Below are positions 42,186 through 51,541 of a DNA stretch of 53,000 nucleotides, one piece after another. The notes below the pieces were generated by a model. It was not told where the DNA came from. It saw only the letters and a list, made by a program, of their open reading frames with translations, and searched no databases. The stretch comes from Bacteroidaceae bacterium (GTDB lineage Bacteria; Bacteroidota; Bacteroidia; Bacteroidales; Bacteroidaceae): contig JAKSLR010000021.1 of NCBI GenBank assembly GCA_024401095.1, positions 1 through 53,000 on the forward strand, in the 5' to 3' direction. A program made the translations under genes and the position numbers. The number at the start of each line of letters is the position of its first letter. Within the stretch, counting starts at the first letter, position 1.

Positions 42186-43286
42186 TTACTTGATTTCTTT
42201 TACCCAAGCCTGCTTGAATTCTGGGATATGCTTGAGGTTGTTCAGTGCCTGATAGGCTTCACCTTGAGTCTTGAAATGGGAGTAGATAACACTCACAAAC
42301 TTTCCTTCCAGAATTTCTGCCTGAATTTCTTCACGCTTGCTCAGGCGTTCGATGAACATCTGGGCATTCTTCTTGCTTACCTGACTAGCCAATACCAAGG
42401 TATAGAAATGTTCTGGAGCTGCAGGTTGGGTTTCTACCTTTACAGCGAGTGTATCTTCCTTCTTTACCGCAGGCTTCGCAGGGGCTTTCTTTATAGCCTT
42501 TGTTTCTGATACTGTGGTTTTTACGCCTGTTGCCTTAGGGGTAGAGGAGTCTACACGTATAGCATCGAAAATCTTGTTGATTAGCGAACGGCAGTCTTCA
42601 GTTACTGTTTCTGACATGGACTGGCGCTTCATTTCTGAACCGGTCTTGCCGATGTTTGTGAATGGCAGAGCCAGAAGAACCACGAACAGCAAGGCGATAC
42701 ATGCAGCAACCAGGTTGATGTAACGCTCTCTCTTGCGAGCACGCATGTCGATAACCTTTTCTGTCTCGTTGATGAATGAAGGTTCCAAGACAGGCTCCTT
42801 CTTCTTGGCAGCAGCAATGGCAGCTTCACGGGCAGTCTTTTCTTCACTTTCCTTTTTGGCAATCTCCTCCAAGGTCAGCATTTCAAAAGAGCTCATTCCA
42901 TAGAAATCTGGAGATAGAATTCCGGCTTCCTGTGGCTGGAACGTATAATTCCCTTGGATATTCTGTCGCAAGGTTCCAATACCGTGAAGCTCATATTCAC
43001 CTTCAGACTGAAGGATGTTCTCCAGATAATTCACCTTTGATTCTACCAGACGGACCGCTTCTGGGTAAGAAGCATCATATGCTACCATGTAAGACTGAAC
43101 CAGCAGTCCATCGTTCAGCTTCATCGAAGGATTGAAGCCGATGGTACGGTATGGAGGGAGAAAGAGGTTCTCTTCTTCCACACGACGGGAAGGAACATGG
43201 TGGGATACAAAGCCACCAAAGCCCGGAACAATGACACAATCATTGTCCAGGAGGAGCACCTCTATATGTCTAGCTAATTCAATCAC
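42186..43286 (-). CDS. HU-CCDC81-like domain - TM helix - SPOR protein
   Basis: A 366-residue fusion. Residues 1-130 resemble the bacterial HU-CCDC81 DNA-binding family (VPGFGGFVSHHVP, ENLFLPPYRTIGFN, LNDGLLVQSYM, LHGIGTLRQN). Residues 140-188 are a charged helix; 190-210 a TM helix (INLVAACIALLFVVLLALPF). Residues 215-285 are a Lys/Ala/Pro-rich spacer, and 290-366 a SPOR domain (FYTLVLASQVSKKNAQMFIE...) that should bind denuded septal peptidoglycan. No signal peptide, so DNA side in the cytoplasm, SPOR in the periplasm. The start is a GTG at 43286; no other start would keep the HU domain. Confidence 0.85.
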   Translation of the reverse strand: MIELARHIEVLLLDNDCVIVPGFGGFVSHHVPSRRVEEENLFLPPYRTIGFNPSMKLNDGLLVQSYMVAYDASYPEAVRLVESKVNYLENILQSEGEYELHGIGTLRQNIQGNYTFQPQEAGILSPDFYGMSSFEMLTLEEIAKKESEEKTAREAAIAAAKKKEPVLEPSFINETEKVIDMRARKRERYINLVAACIALLFVVLLALPFTNIGKTGSEMKRQSMSETVTEDCRSLINKIFDAIRVDSSTPKATGVKTTVSETKAIKKAPAKPAVKKEDTLAVKVETQPAAPEHFYTLVLASQVSKKNAQMFIERLSKREEIQAEILEGKFVSVIYSHFKTQGEAYQALNNLKHIPEFKQAWVKEIK

Positions 43287-43291
43287 GAGTG

Positions 43292-43299
43292 CAAAGATA
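43292..43299 (-). promoter_or_regulatory. -7 box TATCTTTG of the HU-SPOR/FHA operon
   Basis: TATCTTTG on the minus strand. It ends only 5 bases before the GTG start at 43286, so transcription would begin almost at the start codon, giving a leaderless or nearly leaderless transcript. Confidence 0.5.
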
Positions 43300-43408
43300 A
43301 TGGAAAATCTCAGTTTGTGGAGTCTTTCCCGATGAAAATCTTAGATTAGTTTTCAACAACCAGTTGTTAAAAACTTTCTATGATATTGGATATCAAATAG
43401 GTATATTA

Positions 43409-44095
43409 TTAGTCCTTAGTTTCAGACGGGAACTTTTTAAAGTAACGCATCTGCTTCAGTATCCATCCCTGACGCTTAATCATGTAATTGCTTGGGTTCT
43501 TGGAGCTGAACTTACGGGGGTTGGGTAGAGTAGCAGCAATGAGTGCGCACTGCTGTTTGCTGAGGTATTCTGCAGAACTCTTGAAATGCTGCTGAGCCAC
43601 AGCTTCTGCACCATAGATTCCATCGCCCATCTCAATGGAATTCAGATAGACTTCCATGATTCGCTCCTTGCCCCAGATCAGTTCAATGAGTGTGGTGAAG
43701 TAGACTTCAAATCCTTTACGTATCCAGGATGATTGTGGCCAGAGAAATACGTTCTTGGCAGTCTGCTGGGAAATGGTACTGGCACCACGGTTTCTCTTTC
43801 CGCTTTTGCGTTCCTCTACTGCTTTTTCAATGGCATCCAGATCAAATCCATGGTGATTCTCGAAATTCTGGTCTTCACTGGATATGACTGCCAATGGCAT
43901 GTATGGACTCATTTCTTCCAAAGGAACCCAGTGGTGTTTCATACGTATGGTCTCCCCATTACTGGCTTGCTCCACACAGCGGATAACCATGAGAGGTGTA
44001 ATGTAGACAGGTATGAATTTGTAGGCAACGACAGCCAGAATAGAACTGAAGAAGAAAAAATAGATAAGGTTACGAATACCTTTTAAGATATACAT
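43409..44095 (-). CDS. mtgA: Monofunctional peptidoglycan glycosyltransferase
   Basis: GT51 enzyme that polymerises lipid II into glycan strands. The ATG at 44095 gives 228 residues ([20 protein letters not shown]) with a TM anchor at about 9-32; the frame opens at 44131 within a hairpin. GT51 motifs: [15 protein letters not shown] (with the catalytic Glu), [39 protein letters not shown], and [16 protein letters not shown]. No transpeptidase domain follows. It lies between the HU-SPOR gene and the OmpA lipoprotein gene. Confidence 0.93.
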   Translation of the reverse strand: MYILKGIRNLIYFFFFSSILAVVAYKFIPVYITPLMVIRCVEQASNGETIRMKHHWVPLEEMSPYMPLAVISSEDQNFENHHGFDLDAIEKAVEERKSGKRNRGASTISQQTAKNVFLWPQSSWIRKGFEVYFTTLIELIWGKERIMEVYLNSIEMGDGIYGAEAVAQQHFKSSAEYLSKQQCALIAATLPNPRKFSSKNPSNYMIKRQGWILKQMRYFKKFPSETKD

Positions 44096-44119
44096 ACCGA
44101 ATTTCTTTTTGGTAATTAA

Positions 44120-44157
44120 AGAACAAACCATTCCAGACCGAAGCCCAGAATGGTTCT
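44120..44157 (-). terminator. Possible terminator after the OmpA-family gene
   Basis: Eight-bp outer stem (AACCATTC / GAATGGTT, 44126-44133 and 44148-44155) with an imperfect inner part and a weak T-rich tail on the minus strand. Confidence 0.45.
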
Positions 44158-44176
44158 TAATGCAAGATGTGAAGAA

Positions 44177-44878
44177 TTATTGTAATGTACCAGCGTTAGC
44201 AGCATTGATCATAGCTTCTGAAGCATAGAGATAAACCTCTACACGACGGCTAGCTGCCTGGTTCTCGGTACCATCTGAATTTCTTACCAAGAAGTTAGGA
44301 TCTTCTCCGTGACCAACAGTGTTCTTGATCTGTGCAGTAGAAACGCCACAAGAACCAGTCAGGTACTTCTTTACAGAATTAGCACGATTCTGGCTCAGGG
44401 TCAGGTTAGTCTGGTCTGAACCATCGCTAGATGCGAAACCGTGAATATCAACGTCACAGTCAGTATAAACATTCAATACGTTTGAAGCGAACTTCTTCAA
44501 GCTACCCTGAGCAGCTGCCTTCAAATCAGCCTTACCGGTGTTGAACAAGATACCGTTATCAAATTCAATCTTTACGCCTGCCAAACCGTTTGCATCGGTA
44601 ACTTCAGAAACCTTAGCGTTCTCGATAGCCATAGCAGCAGCCTTAGCCTTGTCCATCTTCTTGCCAATCAAGTTACCAGCAGTTGCACCTACAGCAGTAC
44701 CGATAGCAGCACCAATGAGAGTAGATTCGGTCTTGTTCTTGATGAGGTTACCTACCAATGCACCCAGAGCACCACCAGCACCAGCACCAATCAATGTACC
44801 ATTACCCTGAGCAGAACCACAGCTACTCATTACCATTGCTGCACCTAACAGCAAAGCCATAAATTTTACCTTTTTCAT
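44177..44878 (-). CDS. OmpA-family lipoprotein with glycine zipper
   Basis: A 233-residue outer-membrane lipoprotein. The signal peptide ends in VMSSC (Cys20 lipidated). Residues 30-75 form a Gly-zipper membrane segment (GAGAGGALGALVGNLI, TLIGAAIGTAVGATAGNLIG). The C-terminal OmpA domain (about 110-225) has the peptidoglycan-binding pattern DIHGFASSDG... NLTLSQNRANSVKKYL and NQAASRRVEVYL. Likely holds the outer membrane to the cell wall. It is divergent from proS. Confidence 0.92.
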   Translation of the reverse strand: MKKVKFMALLLGAAMVMSSCGSAQGNGTLIGAGAGGALGALVGNLIKNKTESTLIGAAIGTAVGATAGNLIGKKMDKAKAAAMAIENAKVSEVTDANGLAGVKIEFDNGILFNTGKADLKAAAQGSLKKFASNVLNVYTDCDVDIHGFASSDGSDQTNLTLSQNRANSVKKYLTGSCGVSTAQIKNTVGHGEDPNFLVRNSDGTENQAASRRVEVYLYASEAMINAANAGTLQ

Positions 44879-44922
44879 TTTTTTGTTTTTTTGATTAAGT
44901 TAGTTTTTTGCTTTATGCAATG

Positions 44923-44930
44923 CAAAGATA
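44923..44930 (-). promoter_or_regulatory. -7 box TATCTTTG of the OmpA-family gene
   Basis: TATCTTTG on the minus strand, 45 bases before the ATG. No clear -33. Confidence 0.55.
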
Positions 44931-44974
44931 TAAAAAATATAAGAGAGTAACGTCCTTTTATCGAATAAAAATGT

Positions 44975-44982
44975 TAATTTTG
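44975..44982 (+). promoter_or_regulatory. -7 box TAATTTTG of proS
   Basis: TAATTTTG on the plus strand, 36 bases before the proS ATG; weak -33. Confidence 0.5.
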
Positions 44983-45018
44983 CACGCATTTTATTGATAA
45001 TTCTAGAATAATTAAAAT

Positions 45019-46500
45019 ATGGCAAAAGAACTGAAGAACCTGACCAAGCGTTCAGAAAACTACTCACAGTGGTATAATGAACTGGTGGTTAAGGCTGATT
45101 TGGCAGAACAATCTGCCGTTCGTGGTTGTATGACCATTAAACCTTATGGTTACTCTATCTGGGAAAAGATACAGCGTGGATTGGACGACATGTTCAAGGC
45201 TGAAGGTGTGCAGAATGCATACTTCCCATTGCTTATTCCTAAGTCTTTCCTTTGCAAGGAAGCTGAGCATGTTGAGGGTTTTGCTAAGGAATGTGCAGTG
45301 GTGACTCACTACCGCCTTATGAATGACCCTAACGGTTCTGGTGTAGTGGTTGACCCAGAGGCAAGACTGGAAGAGGAACTTATTGTCCGTCCTACTTCAG
45401 AGACTATCATCTGGAATACATATAAGAACTGGATCAACAGCTGGCGTGATCTGCCAGTCATGTGCAACCAGTGGTGTAATGTAATGCGTTGGGAGATGCG
45501 TACCCGTATGTTCCTCCGTACTTCTGAGTTCCTTTGGCAGGAAGGTCACTGTGCATTCGCTACCCGCGAAGAGGCAGAGGCAAATGCTCAGCGCATGCTG
45601 AAGGTATATGCTAACTTTGCAGAAAACTGGATGGGTGTTCCTGTAGTACAGGGTGTAAAGAGTGAGACTGAACGTTTTGCCGGAGCACTGGATACTTATA
45701 CCATTGAGGCCATGATGCAGGACGGAAAGGCACTTCAGAGTGGTACATCTCACTTCCTGGGTCAGAACTTCTCTAAGGCTTTCGATGTTCAGTTTGTCAA
45801 TAAGGAGAATCAGCTGGAGTCACCATGGGCTACTTCATGGGGTGTTTCTACACGTCTCATGGGTGCACTTATCATGACTCATTCCGATGACAACGGTCTG
45901 GTACTTCCTCCAAAATTGGCTCCAATTCAGGTTGTTATTATTCCTATCTACAAGGGTGATGAGCAGCTTGCTGCTATCTCAGAAAAGGCGAATGCCATTG
46001 CAGATGCACTTCGTGCAAAGGGTATCAGCGTTAAATATGATGATGCAGACAACAAGCGTCCTGGATTTAAGTTTGCTGACTATGAGCTGAAGGGTGTTCC
46101 TGTACGTCTTGTACTGGGATGGAGAGACCTGGAGCAGGGTTTGTGCGAGGTAATGCGCAGAGATACCCTGGAGAAGGAGAACCGTTCTCTGGATGGCATT
46201 GTAGAGTATGTTGAGGGTCTGTTGGGCGACATTCAGAAGAACATCTTCGAGAAGGCTAAGGCATATCGCGACTCACGTATCCAGAAGGTTGACAGCTATG
46301 AGGAATTCAAGGAGAAGATTGAAGAGGGTGGTTTCTTCCTGTGTCACTGGGATGGTACTGCAGAGACAGAGGCACGAATCAAGGAGGAGACAAAGGCTAC
46401 TATCCGTTGCGTTCCTTTCGGTACTCCTGATGAAGAAGGCGTAGATATGGTTACCGGTAAGCCATCACATCGCAGAGTCTTGATTGCTAGAGCTTATTAA
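45019..46500 (+). CDS. proS: Prolyl-tRNA synthetase, archaeal/eukaryotic-like type
   Basis: Class II aminoacyl-tRNA synthetase of 493 residues. It is the short, archaeal/eukaryotic-like form: no editing INS domain between motifs 2 and 3, and a C-terminal domain ending in a Tyr ([10 protein letters not shown]) that folds back toward the active site. Class II motifs: [11 protein letters not shown], the motif 2 region [23 protein letters not shown], and the motif 3 region [14 protein letters not shown]. Ends with a strong terminator. Confidence 0.96.
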   Translation: MAKELKNLTKRSENYSQWYNELVVKADLAEQSAVRGCMTIKPYGYSIWEKIQRGLDDMFKAEGVQNAYFPLLIPKSFLCKEAEHVEGFAKECAVVTHYRLMNDPNGSGVVVDPEARLEEELIVRPTSETIIWNTYKNWINSWRDLPVMCNQWCNVMRWEMRTRMFLRTSEFLWQEGHCAFATREEAEANAQRMLKVYANFAENWMGVPVVQGVKSETERFAGALDTYTIEAMMQDGKALQSGTSHFLGQNFSKAFDVQFVNKENQLESPWATSWGVSTRLMGALIMTHSDDNGLVLPPKLAPIQVVIIPIYKGDEQLAAISEKANAIADALRAKGISVKYDDADNKRPGFKFADYELKGVPVRLVLGWRDLEQGLCEVMRRDTLEKENRSLDGIVEYVEGLLGDIQKNIFEKAKAYRDSRIQKVDSYEEFKEKIEEGGFFLCHWDGTAETEARIKEETKATIRCVPFGTPDEEGVDMVTGKPSHRRVLIARAY

Positions 46501-46520
46501 TTCATAAGTGAGATAATAGA

Positions 46521-46552
46521 AATAAAGGCTGTCCTTTCGGGCAGCCTTTATT
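46521..46552. terminator. Bidirectional terminator between proS and the CaCA antiporter gene
   Basis: Fourteen-bp stem (AATAAAGGCTGTCC at 46521-46534, with one G-U pair) and TTTC loop, followed by T-rich sequence. Confidence 0.88.
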
Positions 46553-46554
46553 CT

Positions 46555-47541
46555 TTATTGTATCATGATCAGGTATATCATGTATCCGATATAGATGGCT
46601 ATCATGGTAGCTCCTTCCCAACGGGAAAGAATGTAGCTGGTTCTTGCAAACAGCCATACCAGAAGGCTTATGAGCAGCAGCATGAGCAGATCCACAGGCG
46701 TAATGTTTCCCATTTTCAGTGGAGTGATGGTGGCACTGGCACCCAGAATGAGAAGTATATTGAAGATATTACTTCCGATGGCATTGCCGATGGCCATACC
46801 TGCCTTGTTCTTGAAAGCTGCTACCACACTGGTGGCTAGTTCTGGAACAGAAGTTCCTATTGCTACAATGGTCAGACCTACCAGACTTTCACTCATACCC
46901 AGTGAAAAGGCAATGTTTGAGGCACTCTTGACAAACATGTCACCTCCCACCACTAATCCTGCCAGACCTAGCAGAATAAACAGGATAGATTTCCAGATAG
47001 GGGTGTGCTTAACTTCTTCTTGTCCCTCTTTCTGTGCTTTATCAGCTTCAGCCTTATCCTGCTTGTCATCCCTTCTTGCTACCAGTATGGTATAATATAA
47101 AAAGGTAATGAAGATGAGTAGCAGGATGATTCCGCTGGAACGGCTTATCTGATTGTTGGCATCTCCGTTAATAATGGTTCCGCTGGCCAAAACCAAAAGA
47201 ACCGTAGATGCCAAGATACTCCAAGGAATATCTTTTCCGATGACTTGCTTAGACACGGAAACTGGGCAGATGAGTGCTGTGGTACCTAATATAATCAAGG
47301 TATTGAACAGGTTACTTCCTACCACATTTCCTATGGCAAGCTCGGGTTTGTTTGTCATGGATGAGATTACTGATACCACTAGCTCAGGCATGGAAGTTCC
47401 CAGTGCCACTACAGTCAAGCCTATGATGAGCTCAGAGACTCCCCATCGGCGTGCCATGTCACTTGCGCCATTGGTGAGGGCATCTGCACCTAAAAGTACA
47501 AATGCCACACCTACTATCAGTAACAGGATATCGAGTATCAT
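46555..47541 (-). CDS. Calcium/sodium antiporter, CaCA family
   Basis: A 328-residue membrane protein with about ten TM helices, YrbG type. Both alpha repeats are clear: GADALTNGASDMARRWG...VVALGTSMPELVVSV and GGDMFVKSASNIAFSLG...VAIGTSVPELATSV, each with the ion-binding GTSxPE. A charged cytoplasmic loop (about 160-185, KQDKAEADKAQKEGQEE) joins the halves. It is 1 bp after ettA, so the two are co-transcribed. Confidence 0.92.
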   Translation of the reverse strand: MILDILLLIVGVAFVLLGADALTNGASDMARRWGVSELIIGLTVVALGTSMPELVVSVISSMTNKPELAIGNVVGSNLFNTLIILGTTALICPVSVSKQVIGKDIPWSILASTVLLVLASGTIINGDANNQISRSSGIILLLIFITFLYYTILVARRDDKQDKAEADKAQKEGQEEVKHTPIWKSILFILLGLAGLVVGGDMFVKSASNIAFSLGMSESLVGLTIVAIGTSVPELATSVVAAFKNKAGMAIGNAIGSNIFNILLILGASATITPLKMGNITPVDLLMLLLISLLVWLFARTSYILSRWEGATMIAIYIGYMIYLIMIQ

Positions 47542-47542
47542 G

Positions 47543-49246
47543 TTAGTCTGCCATTAATTTACGGTAACGTGCAGTCTTCTCCTGACCACCATTACGGTTA
47601 ATACGCCATTCTTCGTAGTCAGAATAAGTTCCTTCGTAATAAACTGGTTCTTCGTCTTCGAATGAAAGGATATGGGTACAGATACGGTCCAGGAACCAGC
47701 GGTCGTGACTGATCACTACTGCACATCCTGCAAAATTCTCCAAAGCATCTTCCAATGCACGGATAGTATTGATATCCAAGTCGTTTGTAGGCTCATCCAG
47801 AAGGATGACATTACCACCTTCCTTCAAGGTCATTGCCAGGTGAAGTCGGTTACGTTCACCACCGGAAAGAACACCGATAAGCTTTTCCTGATCACCACCA
47901 GAGAAATTGAAACGGCTCAGGTAAGCACGTGCGTTTACTTCCTTCTTTCCTACCTTGATCAGTTCCTGACCGTTGGAAATAGCCTGATAGATGGATTTGT
48001 TAGGATCCAGATCCTTATGCTGCTGGTCAACGTATGCCACGGTAACTGTTTCTCCTACTTCGAAAGTACCAGAGGTAGGTTCCTCAATGCCCATGATCAT
48101 GCGGAAGAGGGTAGTCTTACCCACACCATTTGGACCAACTACACCCACAATGCCTGCTGGTGGCAGCATGAAGTTCAGGTTCTCATACAGTACTCTGTCG
48201 CCATAGGCTTTCTTTACGTCTACAGAATTGATGACCTTGTTACCCAGACGCTCACCGTTAGGGATGAAGATTTCCAGTTTCTGTTCCTTCTCTGCCTGAT
48301 CCTCGTTCATCATCTTGTCGTAAGAGTTCAGACGAGCCTTACCCTTAGCCTGACGAGCCTTAGGAGCCATGCGAACCCATTCCAACTCATGTTCCAGAGC
48401 CTTTCTGCGCTTGCTGGCCACCTTTTCTTCTTGTGCCATGCGCTGGGTCTTCTGCTCCAGCCAGCTGGAGTAATTACCCTTCCAAGGAATACCTTCACCA
48501 CGGTCCAGCTCCAGAATCCATCCTGCTGTCTCATCCACAAACTTACGGTCGTGGGTTACGGCAATGACAGTACCTGGGTACTGGCTCAAATGCTGCTGCA
48601 ACCAAGTAATAGATTCACAATCCAAGTGGTTGGTAGGCTCATCCAGCAGCAGTACGTCTGGTGCCTGAAGCAGCAGTCTGCAGAGTGCTACTCGGCGGCA
48701 CTCACCACCAGAAAGGTGAGCTACATTCTCATCGGCTGGCGGACAGTGGAGTGCATCCATGGCACGATCCAGCTTGCTGTCAATGTTGAATGCATCGGTA
48801 GCATCGATAATATCCTGTAATTCAGCCTGACGCTGGAAGAGCTGATCCATCTTGTCTGGATCCTCATAGTATTCAGGAAGACCGAACTTGTTGTTGATCT
48901 CATCGTATTCTGCCAATGCGTCATAGACATATTGAACACCCTCCATGACACATTCCTTGACGGTCTTTGAAGGGTCAAGCTTTGGATCCTGCTCCAAGTA
49001 GCCTACACTATATTCTGTACGTGAGAAAACCACTTCGCCCTGGAACTGAGTGTCCAGACCTGCAATGATCTTCATCAGGGTTGACTTACCTGCACCATTG
49101 GCACCTACGATGGCAATTTTTGCGCCATAGTAGAAAGAGAGGTAGATGTTTTTCAGAATCTGCTTCTGAGTCTGCTGGATGGTTTTTGAAACTCCCACCA
49201 TTGAGAAGATAATCTTCTTATCTTCGCCATTTGTGTTTTTTGCCAT
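47543..49246 (-). CDS. ettA: ABC-F ATPase EttA
   Basis: Energy-dependent translational throttle A: tandem ABC ATPase that binds the ribosomal E site and gates translation by ATP/ADP ratio. 567 residues. Walker A IVGANGAGKST and VVGPNGVGKTT; signatures HLSGGECRRVALC and VLSGGERNRLHLA; Walker B LLLDEPTNHLD and ILLDEPTNDLD. The long linker with the R/K-rich KARQAKGKARLNSYDKMM segment (P-site tRNA-interaction motif) is EttA-specific. Start ATG at 49246 lies 26 bases after a -7 box. Confidence 0.94.
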   Translation of the reverse strand: MAKNTNGEDKKIIFSMVGVSKTIQQTQKQILKNIYLSFYYGAKIAIVGANGAGKSTLMKIIAGLDTQFQGEVVFSRTEYSVGYLEQDPKLDPSKTVKECVMEGVQYVYDALAEYDEINNKFGLPEYYEDPDKMDQLFQRQAELQDIIDATDAFNIDSKLDRAMDALHCPPADENVAHLSGGECRRVALCRLLLQAPDVLLLDEPTNHLDCESITWLQQHLSQYPGTVIAVTHDRKFVDETAGWILELDRGEGIPWKGNYSSWLEQKTQRMAQEEKVASKRRKALEHELEWVRMAPKARQAKGKARLNSYDKMMNEDQAEKEQKLEIFIPNGERLGNKVINSVDVKKAYGDRVLYENLNFMLPPAGIVGVVGPNGVGKTTLFRMIMGIEEPTSGTFEVGETVTVAYVDQQHKDLDPNKSIYQAISNGQELIKVGKKEVNARAYLSRFNFSGGDQEKLIGVLSGGERNRLHLAMTLKEGGNVILLDEPTNDLDINTIRALEDALENFAGCAVVISHDRWFLDRICTHILSFEDEEPVYYEGTYSDYEEWRINRNGGQEKTARYRKLMAD

Positions 49247-49272
49247 AAATTATTCTTTATTGTTGATGGGGA

Positions 49273-49302
49273 CAAAGATACAAAGAAAAAAGCGTAATCA
49301 AA
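49273..49302 (-). promoter_or_regulatory. Promoter of ettA-antiporter operon
   Basis: On the minus strand TTTG (49302-49299), an 18-bp spacer and TATCTTTG (49280-49273), close to the Bacteroidetes consensus. Confidence 0.65.
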
Positions 49303-49316
49303 AAGATTTTATCTTT

Positions 49317-50096
49317 TTACTGCTTTTCGGTCATGTACTTCCAGTATCTTCTAGGCATATCTCCGGCTTGTTTTTTCGGATTCAGACGTTCTTTTATGCA
49401 GATGGCCTTGAAATAGGTTTTCCAGAGAACTTGAAAAATCTTGTCATTTTCTGCCAAGAGTTGTTCGTCCATCTTGCCTGTTTCCAGGTCGAAAGGTAGG
49501 GCTTGTCCTTCGGCAAAGGTAATACGGGTGATGGCTTGTTTGTCATAATAGTACCCGTATTTCCTTCGGGCATCAAAGATCAGGAAACACTGGTCGTTGA
49601 ACCGGTCTTGAAAATGCTCAATGACTAAAGGAAGCACGTTCTGATCCGGATGTATGACGCCCAGATAAGTACCGTCAAGGGCTTTCTGGAAACGGAGAAA
49701 CTGCTTCATGCGGAGTGCTTCATGGTGTACTCTCCGGCAAGTGTTGGTACAGAAAAGGACATCTTCGTCAGAAAAATTGCGTTCCAGGGAAAGGGCTCCT
49801 GTGTACTTGAAAACCTTACAGATATACTTGAATAAATGAATATCTAATTCCTTTAATTCAGAGAGATAAGAAACGGAAATGACATGCAGTCCTCTGCTAG
49901 ACAACTTCTTCTCCAGACCTGTCCAGACACGGTGAGCTTTCTCTTCGTCAGTAACTACCTCGTGAATGCGGTCATAGAAAAGAGGAAGCGGGTCTCCGGC
50001 TCCCAAAAGTGCTTCGGGCATTTCATGGAGGGAGAAAGCATCAAAGACTGCCGATAAAAGTCCGTTCAAGGTTCTGTCAAAGGTATAGACTATCAT
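49317..50096 (-). CDS. DUF4130 / TIGR03915-like putative DNA repair protein
   Basis: A 259-residue protein of the family always paired with a radical SAM protein. The N-terminus (MIVYTFDRTLNGLLSAVFDAF) and the segment LPLVIEHFQDRFNDQCFLIFDARRKYGYYYD are typical; the C-terminus (YWKYMTEK) is conserved too. Some annotate it as a uracil-DNA glycosylase-like fold. It begins 2 bp after the radical SAM gene, so the pair is one functional unit acting on nucleic acid, but the reaction is unproven. Confidence 0.82.
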   Translation of the reverse strand: MIVYTFDRTLNGLLSAVFDAFSLHEMPEALLGAGDPLPLFYDRIHEVVTDEEKAHRVWTGLEKKLSSRGLHVISVSYLSELKELDIHLFKYICKVFKYTGALSLERNFSDEDVLFCTNTCRRVHHEALRMKQFLRFQKALDGTYLGVIHPDQNVLPLVIEHFQDRFNDQCFLIFDARRKYGYYYDKQAITRITFAEGQALPFDLETGKMDEQLLAENDKIFQVLWKTYFKAICIKERLNPKKQAGDMPRRYWKYMTEKQ

Positions 50097-50098
50097 GT

Positions 50099-51388
50099 TT
50101 AATCTCCAAAATCAAAAGTAAGTTGTTTCCTTTCGTTCATTTCTTTCTTCTGCTTGCTTGACAATAGCAACGGACGAAGGCGCTCTGGTTGTATTTCATT
50201 CACGCCAATGATTGGACCGGAAAACAGGTTCGTCAGCTCTCCACAGGTTATGAAATATTTTGCCTTTTTCATGACCACACCCATTTTTTTCAGATGATAG
50301 GAGGTGATTCGGTTGAATCTTCGGGAATTGACAATGAGTAGAGCCGATTTGACGCCTATGCCAGGAACTCGGAGGATCCGTTCGTAGTCGTCTTTGTTTA
50401 TATCTACCGGGAATTGTTCCGGATGTCTCAGTGCCCAAGCCAGTTTAGGGTCTACATCCAGATCCAGCTGTTCATGTGCGTCATCTACTATTTCATCCAC
50501 CTTGAACTGGTAGAAACGCATGAGCCAGTCGGCTTGATACAGGCGGTTTTCCCGTACCAGAGGGGGTTGCTTTAAAATAGGTAGGCGAGGATCGTATGTG
50601 TTCACACTCACATAACCGGAATAATAGACTCTCCTCATGGTGGGCTGACCGTATAAAGCCGATGAAAGGGTCAGAATATCCTTGTCTGTCTCTGCGGTGG
50701 CCCCTACAATCATCTGGGTGGATTGTCCGGCCGGTACAAATCTTGGAACATGCTTTAAGTGTTTCCGGTCTTCTTTGTTCTCCAAGACACCTTGCATGAT
50801 GAATTTCATGGGCTGATACACACTCTTATGGTCTTTTTCCGGAGCCAGAAGTTTCAGTGATTCCTCTTTGGGGATTTCTATGTTTACGCTCATGCGGTCT
50901 GCATATAATCCCGCTTCATTCACCAGTTCACGGCTTGCCCCAGGAATGGATTTCAGATGAATGTAACCGTTGAATCTGTGGATGGTACGTAAATCTTTTG
51001 CTATTCTCACCAACCGTTCCATGGTGTAATCCGGATTCCGCACCACACCGGAACTCAGGAAGAGACCTTCAATGTAGTTTCTCCGGTAGAACTCCATGAC
51101 TATCTCTTCCAGTTCGCTTACAGAGAGTGTAGCCCGCTTTATGTCGTTTGTCCTTCGGTTTACACAGTAGGCACAGTCGTACATGCAATAATTGGTGAGC
51201 ATGACTTTCAGCAGAGAGATACATCTTCCGTCATCGGCAAAGCTATGGCAGATGCCAACACCACCAACCGTGTTGCCCACCATTCCTTTCTTCCCGGAAC
51301 GGACAGTGCCACTTGAAGAGCAAGATACATCGTATTTTGCTGATTCTGTGAGAATTCGAAGCTTTTCTATGGTTGATTCTGTTAGCAT
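50099..51388 (-). CDS. Radical SAM protein, putative DNA modification/repair (TIGR03916-like)
   Basis: A 429-residue radical SAM enzyme. The cluster motif is Cys68-xxx-Cys72-xx-Cys75 (NYCMYDCAYC). The core continues with FLSSGVVRNPDYTMERLV and a SPASM-less C-terminus. A helix-hairpin-helix motif (LRVPGIGVKSALLIVNSRRF, about 343-362) supports DNA or RNA binding. The C-terminal PLLLSSKQKKEMNERKQL is family-typical. Together with the DUF4130 partner it forms a two-gene cassette. Confidence 0.88.
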   Translation of the reverse strand: MLTESTIEKLRILTESAKYDVSCSSSGTVRSGKKGMVGNTVGGVGICHSFADDGRCISLLKVMLTNYCMYDCAYCVNRRTNDIKRATLSVSELEEIVMEFYRRNYIEGLFLSSGVVRNPDYTMERLVRIAKDLRTIHRFNGYIHLKSIPGASRELVNEAGLYADRMSVNIEIPKEESLKLLAPEKDHKSVYQPMKFIMQGVLENKEDRKHLKHVPRFVPAGQSTQMIVGATAETDKDILTLSSALYGQPTMRRVYYSGYVSVNTYDPRLPILKQPPLVRENRLYQADWLMRFYQFKVDEIVDDAHEQLDLDVDPKLAWALRHPEQFPVDINKDDYERILRVPGIGVKSALLIVNSRRFNRITSYHLKKMGVVMKKAKYFITCGELTNLFSGPIIGVNEIQPERLRPLLLSSKQKKEMNERKQLTFDFGD

Positions 51389-51404
51389 TTTACCAATTTT
51401 TCCG

Positions 51405-51412
51405 CAAAATTA
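51405..51412 (-). promoter_or_regulatory. -7 box TAATTTTG of the radical SAM/DUF4130 pair
   Basis: TAATTTTG on the minus strand, 16 bases before the ATG at 51388. A CAAA (TTTG on the minus strand) lies 14 bp upstream, which is shorter than normal. Confidence 0.4.
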
Positions 51413-51515
51413 ATACTCTTTATTGTCAAACTGTAACACAAAAACAAATCAATGTGTTAAAAATTAAAAAGAGTCAAATACTGTCTGCAAATATAGCTAA
51501 ATAAAATGATTTGCT

Positions 51516-51523
51516 TACCTTTG
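51516..51523 (+). promoter_or_regulatory. -7 box TACCTTTG of the AlbA_2 gene
   Basis: TACCTTTG, 18 bases before the ATG at 51542. No TTTG at the right -33 distance. Confidence 0.5.
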
Positions 51524-51541
51524 CAGCCTAAATAAGAAACC

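Noticed and set aside
47672..48820. 382-codon open frame on the plus strand inside ettA
   Set aside because: Antisense to ettA with no recognisable domain.
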